Positions 6,003 to 10,391 of a stretch of DNA of 10,391 bases are shown here, one piece after another. The notes under the pieces were generated by a model. The model was not told the origin of the DNA. It was given only the letters and a program-made list of their open reading frames with translations, and ran no database searches. The stretch is taken from positions 1 to 10,391 of the forward strand of contig SOJG01000049.1 of assembly GCA_004375885.1 (NCBI GenBank), read 5' to 3'. Source of the stretch: Dehalococcoidia bacterium. Lineage in GTDB: Bacteria; Chloroflexota; Dehalococcoidia; GIF9; AB-539-J10. A program made the translations under genes and the position numbers. Numbering within the stretch: the first letter of the stretch is position 1; each line of letters starts with the position of its first letter.

Positions 6003-7055
6003 TCAGCTCTTAACGGGAGCGGTTTCTCGGCGGACCAATCTCATGGCGTCAGATGGGCAGACATACATGCAGATACCACAGCCGATGCAGCGTTCGACAT
6101 CTCGCACCGCCAAATCACCTTCCATATGCAGGGCCTGCATCCAGCACCTGTCTAGGCAGGCACCGCACCCCGAGCAGGCTTCATCGTCTACCGTTATCAC
6201 CCAGCGGGCGAGGACAGCCCGGCTGGGCGATGGGCTCCGGCTCACTCCTCTTAGCATGAAGCAGTGACACCCACAGCAGGCGCAGAGAAGGTCGATAAAT
6301 CTATCCTGGCTATTGGCGTAGACATGAACAAGGCCTGCTGCCTCAGCTTCATCTATGCTCTGTTTGGCCTCGTCCCTGGAGATGAGGTGAACAAACCCAT
6401 GGTCATCGGCGAATCGTGCTGACGGGCCCAAAATCATGCACTTATCATTCTTGGGCTTGTCGCAAGGTCTGTCCAGCAAGTCCCCCTGATGACGGCACAC
6501 ACAGACACCTGCGGCTATGTATTCCGCTGTATCTATGAGTTTCATCACCTCGTCGTAGGCCAGAATCGTGGGCTGGCCAGAGATATCCCGTTCCACCCCA
6601 ATCGTCCTGGCCCTGGAGGTGCCGGCAACCGGCATTTGTGCCAGTGTTGTCATCATTGTGTTCTTTAGCGCCTTGCCGTAGCTCTTCATCAGTCGTGCTA
6701 ATCGCTTGGTGCGCTCATCAACTCCGCCGTGCATAAACTGCAGCTCGATGATGCCAGGTACCAGGGGCAGCAACTCGTAGGACCTTTTACCGTTCTCTTC
6801 TTTCACCCGCACCGTGCCGCCACGGGCCATATCCTCCAGTTGCTTCTCCAGGTGCCCGGCATGGGCTCCTTTCATCACGACGGCTAGCTCCTCTGACGTG
6901 GCACCATTGAGAGGCATATTGGAGGCAATCTCTGCCTGCTCCGGCGTAAATATCTCCCTGGCAAAGGCGTAGAACTCGTCACATGGTACTGAGGGATATG
7001 TCATACTGCGGGCGTTAAGCGCTTCAGCCAGCTTCTTGTAGACCACTTCTGTCAT
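6003..7055 (-). CDS. Multi-cluster iron-sulfur (4Fe-4S ferredoxin-type) protein
   Basis: A 350-residue soluble protein with 17 cysteines in three groups. Residues 1-110 hold no cysteine pattern (only Cys25) and resemble a small helical/winged-helix region. Then come CVCR with further cysteines (185, 187, 198, 206), the dense cluster CACCGCHC (258-265), and a C-terminal pair of bacterial ferredoxin motifs, CSGCGACLDRC (294-304) and CIGCGICMYVCP (323-334), each C-x2-C-x2-C-x3-C and expected to bind a 4Fe-4S cluster. Proteins with this CxC / NCCxCCC / 2x4Fe-4S layout occur in anaerobes, as I recall, with no settled function. An electron-transfer role is the likely inference. The first ferredoxin motif ends CW rather than CP. 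The ATG at 7055 has GGGGTGAG about 7 bases upstream. A good promoter lies 64 bases before it, and the helicase follows 46 bases after. Confidence 0.88.
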   Translation of the reverse strand: MTEVVYKKLAEALNARSMTYPSVPCDEFYAFAREIFTPEQAEIASNMPLNGATSEELAVVMKGAHAGHLEKQLEDMARGGTVRVKEENGKRSYELLPLVPGIIELQFMHGGVDERTKRLARLMKSYGKALKNTMMTTLAQMPVAGTSRARTIGVERDISGQPTILAYDEVMKLIDTAEYIAAGVCVCRHQGDLLDRPCDKPKNDKCMILGPSARFADDHGFVHLISRDEAKQSIDEAEAAGLVHVYANSQDRFIDLLCACCGCHCFMLRGVSRSPSPSRAVLARWVITVDDEACSGCGACLDRCWMQALHMEGDLAVRDVERCIGCGICMYVCPSDAMRLVRRETAPVKS

Positions 7056-7089
7056 GGAAGACTCACCCCGCCCGATGGTTGGCGCTCAT

Positions 7090-7108
7090 ATGATTGAGGC
7101 ACAATCAT
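7090..7108. promoter_or_regulatory. Inverted repeat at the transcription start, possible operator
   Basis: ATGATTG (7090-7096) and CAATCAT (7102-7108) are perfect 7-bp inverted repeats around a 5-base spacer AGGCA. The site lies just downstream of the predicted start of the iron-sulfur gene mRNA (near 7112), where a repressor would block initiation. It could equally be a 5' hairpin in the mRNA. No regulator gene is in the window. Confidence 0.4.
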
Positions 7109-7118
7109 CTTGCGCTGC

Positions 7119-7148
7119 ATTCTACATCAGGTGCCTGAGGCGCGTCAA
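7119..7148 (-). promoter_or_regulatory. Sigma-70-like promoter of the iron-sulfur gene
   Basis: The minus strand has TTGACG (7148-7143, 5/6 to the -35 consensus), 18 bases, then TAGAAT (7124-7119, 5/6 to the -10 consensus). Transcription would start near 7112, giving a leader of about 57 bases. It lies in the 189-base gap after the ADP-forming synthetase; no clear terminator for that gene was found, so readthrough is also possible. Confidence 0.6.
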
Positions 7149-7244
7149 AGCGCGATTCGAAGCGGCTGGAACCGAGGCAGGCGAAGAACCATGATCTGGC
7201 CTAGCTAAAGCTGCAGCGCAGCCTGAGTAGTCGCTACCACCTGG

Positions 7245-9407
7245 TCAGGAGAGCAGGACTCGGGCATCAACTACAACATACCCCTGCCCCTGCTCTTGAG
7301 CCTTCACCGGGTTGAGGTCCATCTCTGCTATCTGGGGTAAGTCCTCGACCATAGCAGACACTCTGAGCAGAAGGTCTTCAAGAGCTTTAACGTCGGACGG
7401 CTTGGAGCCCCGCCAGCCAGCAAGGAGCTGAGAGGCCTTCACCGAGTGCACCATGTCCTGGGCGTCAACGTCAGTCAAGGGGTGAATACGGAATGCGATA
7501 TCCTTGAAGAACTCGGCATAGGTGCCGCCCATACCGAACATGATCAGAGGGCCGAAGGAAGGGTCCTGGGTCAGGCCCACAATCACCTCAACTCCTTCAG
7601 ATATCATTTGCTGAACGGTGACTCCCTGCATCTCGTCGACTCTTCCCAGACCCTCGAGGCGCTCTTTGATTTGGCTGAAGGCCTTCTTGACCTCTCCTGA
7701 TGAGCGCAGTGAGAGGACCACTCCTCCGACCTCAGTCTTGTGGGTTATCGTGTCAGACTGGAGCTTAAGCGCGACCGGGAAGCCGATTTCCTCAGCCACC
7801 CTGGCTGCATCCTCAGCTGTCGTTACTGACCTGGACACCGCGACCTTGATGCCGTATGCGTTGAGCAGATTGGAGATGGAGGCAGTTTCCAGCCAGAGGG
7901 GTCGGGTGGAGCTTTGACTCAGGGTGGATGCCAATACCTCAGCGGCCTTTTCTCTGTTGATCCCTGCCAGTCTGGGAACCACCCCCTTTGGCCTTTGTAG
8001 CCAACGACCGTACTGACACGCCTCAGCGAGGGCAACCGCAGTATGCTCCGGGAAGGTGAAGATAGGAATGCAACCGCCACCTTGGGAATCGTACTCGATA
8101 CTGGTGCCACGCGAACCCATGAATGAAGCTACCAGTGTCTTTCCGCGCTTACGGAACTTCGGTGCCAGCTCCCTTATGGCATCGGCCACCTCTTCAGACT
8201 GCACGGGTATGGGCGGGATAAAGATGACTATCACAATGTCAATGTCATCATCGCGCACCAGAACATCCAGCGCACGTCCGTACTCCTCGGCGCCGGCGTC
8301 AGCAGTCATATCAATCGGATTGGCAAGGCTGGCTCGAGGTGAGAGAAAGCTCTCCAGTTTTGAGACGGTCTTAGCTGAGAGAGTGCGTAATTCCAATCCC
8401 CTATTAGCACAGGCATCGGCGGTCATAATGCCGGGTCCCCCTCCGTTGGTGAGAATGGCCACCCTTTGGCCCCGAGGAATAGGTTGGTGAGACAAGAGGT
8501 TGGCCACATTGAAGAGCTCTTCCAGCGTATCTACCCGGATCACTCCGGTCTGGGCAAACAAGGCTTCAGAAGCCACTTCGGCAGTAGCCAATGCCCCGGT
8601 ATGTGAGGCGGCAGCCCGGGAGCCTGCCGAAGTGCGCCCGCTTTTTACCGCCACCACCGGCTTGGTGAGAGTGATGCTGCGGGCGATGCGGACGAACCTC
8701 TTGGGATTGCCGAAAGATTCAAGGTAAAGGAGGATGACCCTGGTAGACGGGTCTCTTCCCCAGTACTCGAGCAGATCGTTGCTGGAGACATCAGCCCTGT
8801 TGCCAATGCTGACAAATGTGGAAAGCCCGATGTTCAGGTTTCTGGCATACTCTATGATAGCCAGTCCGAGCGCGCCACTTTGAGTACTCATGGCGACACC
8901 GCCGGCCGGAGGGAAAACGGAGGAGAAAGTGGCGTTCATATTGACCGCAGGGTCAGTGTTGATGACGCCCATGCAGTTCGGTCCCACCAGGCGCATTCCG
9001 TAGCGGCGAGCCGTCTCAAGTATCGTCTTCTGCCTCTCCATTCCCTCTGGGCTGCTCTCCCCAAAGCCCGCTGATATCACGATGACGCCGCGCACTCCCT
9101 TTTGTCCGCACTCCGCCATCAGCCGGGGGACGGTCTCCGCCGGGGTGATAATAATGGCCAGGTCTACCTCTCCGGGTATATCGAGAACGGAGGGATATGT
9201 TTGCACTGCGGCGACGGCCTTGGCGTTTGGATTCACCGGGTAGACGACTCCCGTAAACTCCTGGTGCAGTAAATTGTGGAAAAGCGTATTCCCGATCGTG
9301 AGTTTCCTGTGTGATGCTCCAATGACGGCTATGGAGCGAGGCTTTAGGACAGCCTCCAGCGAGGCAGTGTCGAAATCCTTCTCTTGCTCCAAGGGCATCC
9401 CTTCCAT
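7245..9407 (-). CDS. Acyl-CoA/acetyl-CoA synthetase, ADP-forming, fused alpha-beta
   Basis: A 720-residue fusion of the two subunits of the NDP-forming acyl-CoA synthetase family, which makes or hydrolyses acyl-CoA with ADP/ATP through a phospho-histidine. Residues 18-150 form the CoA-binding Rossmann domain (SIAVIGAS, YPVNPNA, GPNCMG). Residues 165-310 are the first ligase-CoA domain with STQSGALG and the phosphorylated His269 in SHTGALA. Residues 313-475 form the second flavodoxin-like ligase domain (LTNGGGPGIM). From about 505 comes the ATP-grasp domain with VALKLQSDTITHKTEVGGV (545-563), PLIMFGMGGTYAE and EMDLNPV (695-701). All catalytic elements are intact. The acyl substrate is unknown. 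The first ATG (9407) is chosen over Met4 because GGTGGA precedes it by about 7 bases, while Met4 has no room for a ribosome site. It has its own promoter, and follows the AMP-binding gene by 104 bases. Confidence 0.94.
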   Translation of the reverse strand: MEGMPLEQEKDFDTASLEAVLKPRSIAVIGASHRKLTIGNTLFHNLLHQEFTGVVYPVNPNAKAVAAVQTYPSVLDIPGEVDLAIIITPAETVPRLMAECGQKGVRGVIVISAGFGESSPEGMERQKTILETARRYGMRLVGPNCMGVINTDPAVNMNATFSSVFPPAGGVAMSTQSGALGLAIIEYARNLNIGLSTFVSIGNRADVSSNDLLEYWGRDPSTRVILLYLESFGNPKRFVRIARSITLTKPVVAVKSGRTSAGSRAAASHTGALATAEVASEALFAQTGVIRVDTLEELFNVANLLSHQPIPRGQRVAILTNGGGPGIMTADACANRGLELRTLSAKTVSKLESFLSPRASLANPIDMTADAGAEEYGRALDVLVRDDDIDIVIVIFIPPIPVQSEEVADAIRELAPKFRKRGKTLVASFMGSRGTSIEYDSQGGGCIPIFTFPEHTAVALAEACQYGRWLQRPKGVVPRLAGINREKAAEVLASTLSQSSTRPLWLETASISNLLNAYGIKVAVSRSVTTAEDAARVAEEIGFPVALKLQSDTITHKTEVGGVVLSLRSSGEVKKAFSQIKERLEGLGRVDEMQGVTVQQMISEGVEVIVGLTQDPSFGPLIMFGMGGTYAEFFKDIAFRIHPLTDVDAQDMVHSVKASQLLAGWRGSKPSDVKALEDLLLRVSAMVEDLPQIAEMDLNPVKAQEQGQGYVVVDARVLLS

Positions 9408-9439
9408 GTCAAATCCACCACTGATGACGCTACACAGTG

Positions 9440-9469
9440 ATTATAGGGCAAGGTCGTGGCTTGCGTCTA
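9440..9469 (-). promoter_or_regulatory. Sigma-70-like promoter of the ADP-forming synthetase
   Basis: The minus strand has TAGACG (9469-9464, 4/6 to the -35 consensus), 18 bases, then a perfect TATAAT (9445-9440). The start would fall near 9433, leaving a leader of about 26 bases before the ATG at 9407. The site lies in the 104-base gap after the AMP-binding gene, so the synthetase can be expressed separately from it. Confidence 0.55.
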
Positions 9470-9511
9470 ATGCCGGCACTTGACCGGGGCCGCGCCTATT
9501 AGCCGTCCCTT

Positions 9512-10391
9512 TCACCTTTCCTCTGGTCGGCTAAGTAGTCTCCGGTCTATTTGGCCCGACTCGGTTCTGGGCATGCTATCAACAAACTTGATTTGCTTGG
9601 GCACTTTATAATCGGTCAAGCTCTGGCGGCAAAAATCGCGTATTTCGTCGGCCGTAGCATTGTGTCCTTCCTTGAGCACTATAAAAGCCGTGGGTATTTG
9701 CCCTTTGTAATCATCAAGGACACCGACGCAAACTGCTTCGGCTACCGAGGGATGCCCCAGGAGAACTTCCTCGACTGCCGCGGGGAGAATCTTAACTCCG
9801 CCCGAGGGCACTATTATAGATGATGTCTTCTCTATAAACTCCAGGTAGCCATCCTCGTCCAACCTGACCAGATCGCCGGTGTGAAACCAACCATCCTTGA
9901 TGACCTGCGCCGTGAGTTCAGGCGACTTATAGTATTCCTTCATCATCCAGGGGGCCCTGGCAACAGCTTCTCCTACGGTGCCCCGGGGTACTTCCTGGCC
10001 GCTTCTATCCAGCACTCTAAGCTCAGCCAGAGGCCTCCCTGCCGTACCCAACTTGCGGTCACGAACGGCACCCATAGTGACCATTAGCAACTCGGTGAGC
10101 CCGTATATTTCGCAGGCAGTTAAGCCAAACCTGGTCTCAAGCATCTCCATGAAATGGGCTGAAGACTTTGCGCCGGCCGAAAGCACCGCCCGCAACGAAC
10201 TAAGGTCATAGCTTCTACGCATTTCTTCGTCTATCCTGGCCAGGGCATTAAAGCTAGCCGGTACGCCCATAAGCATGGTTACCTTTTCCCGCTCTACAGC
10301 CTCCAGGACATTCTTTGAGCTGAAATGAGGGAGGATTACCATAGTGGCTCCCTTCACGATCGGCGTGAGAACGACCATGCCAAATCCCAGA
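9512..10391 (-). CDS. AMP-binding (acyl-CoA synthetase-like) protein, 5' end missing, catalytic Lys replaced
   Basis: The C-terminal 292 codons of an adenylate-forming (ANL) family protein. The frame is open to the right edge and reads LGFG before the internal Met at 10378, so the start is outside. Numbering from the first visible residue, YGLTE (motif A5) is at 96-100 and TGDL (A7, ATP-ribose-binding Asp) at 171-174. Typical members make acyl-CoA by an acyl-AMP intermediate. Two motifs deviate: A8, normally DRxKDxI...G...P.EVE, reads EKTSSII...GG..ILPAAVE, and A10, normally PRTxxGKI, reads PRTESGQI, so the lysine that drives adenylation is Gln280 (CAA at 9553-9551). The protein may be inactive for adenylation or have another role. 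Family membership is secure; substrate and activity are not. The ADP-forming synthetase follows after 104 bases. Confidence 0.9.
   Translation of the reverse strand, partial: LGFGMVVLTPIVKGATMVILPHFSSKNVLEAVEREKVTMLMGVPASFNALARIDEEMRRSYDLSSLRAVLSAGAKSSAHFMEMLETRFGLTACEIYGLTELLMVTMGAVRDRKLGTAGRPLAELRVLDRSGQEVPRGTVGEAVARAPWMMKEYYKSPELTAQVIKDGWFHTGDLVRLDEDGYLEFIEKTSSIIVPSGGVKILPAAVEEVLLGHPSVAEAVCVGVLDDYKGQIPTAFIVLKEGHNATADEIRDFCRQSLTDYKVPKQIKFVDSMPRTESGQIDRRLLSRPEER

Noticed and set aside
1..10391. CRISPR array, tRNA, rRNA, transposase or defence genes
   Set aside because: No regularly spaced repeats, no cloverleaf with a T-arm GGTTCGAATCC-like core, and no mobile-element or defence protein motifs were seen.

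Overview
The window (about 55% GC by eye) reads as a bacterial chromosomal segment. A member of Chloroflexota (Dehalococcoidia-like) or a similar anaerobe is my best guess. The grounds are a CxxC-type ribosomal protein L28 divergent from a FakA/YloV-type kinase gene, acyl-CoA synthetases of both the AMP- and ADP-forming types, a cysteine-rich ferredoxin-like protein, an OxlT-like transporter, and degenerate palindromic intergenic repeats. The lineage is an inference; no rRNA or tRNA is present to fix it.

Layout: all recognised genes except rpmB are on the minus strand. From the left edge come a DAK2-domain kinase (5' end only), rpmB on the plus strand, about 435 bases without a gene that carry repeat remnants, a GNAT acetyltransferase, ribulose-phosphate 3-epimerase (rpe), an MFS transporter, a 515-base gap with a promoter and a terminator/antiterminator-like leader, a UvrD/PcrA-type helicase, a multi-cluster iron-sulfur protein, a fused ADP-forming acyl-CoA synthetase, and the C-terminal part of an AMP-binding (acyl-CoA synthetase-like) protein that runs off the right edge.

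Transcription probably proceeds from right to left. Sigma-70-like promoters can be read in front of the ADP-forming synthetase (9440-9469), the iron-sulfur gene (7119-7148) and, with a perfect -10 but no good -35, the leader of the transporter (3573-3578). This suggests three blocks: the ADP-forming synthetase; the iron-sulfur protein with the helicase; and transporter-rpe-GNAT. The right end looks like organic-acid activation (two chemically different CoA ligases plus an electron-transfer-like protein). The left end is housekeeping (ribosome, pentose phosphates).

The two most notable points are the AMP-binding protein, whose catalytic A10 lysine is glutamine and whose A8 hinge motif is also degenerate, and the leader upstream of the MFS gene, which can fold either into an intrinsic terminator or into a competing 8-bp hairpin. 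I found no CRISPR array, defence system, transposase, tRNA or rRNA.
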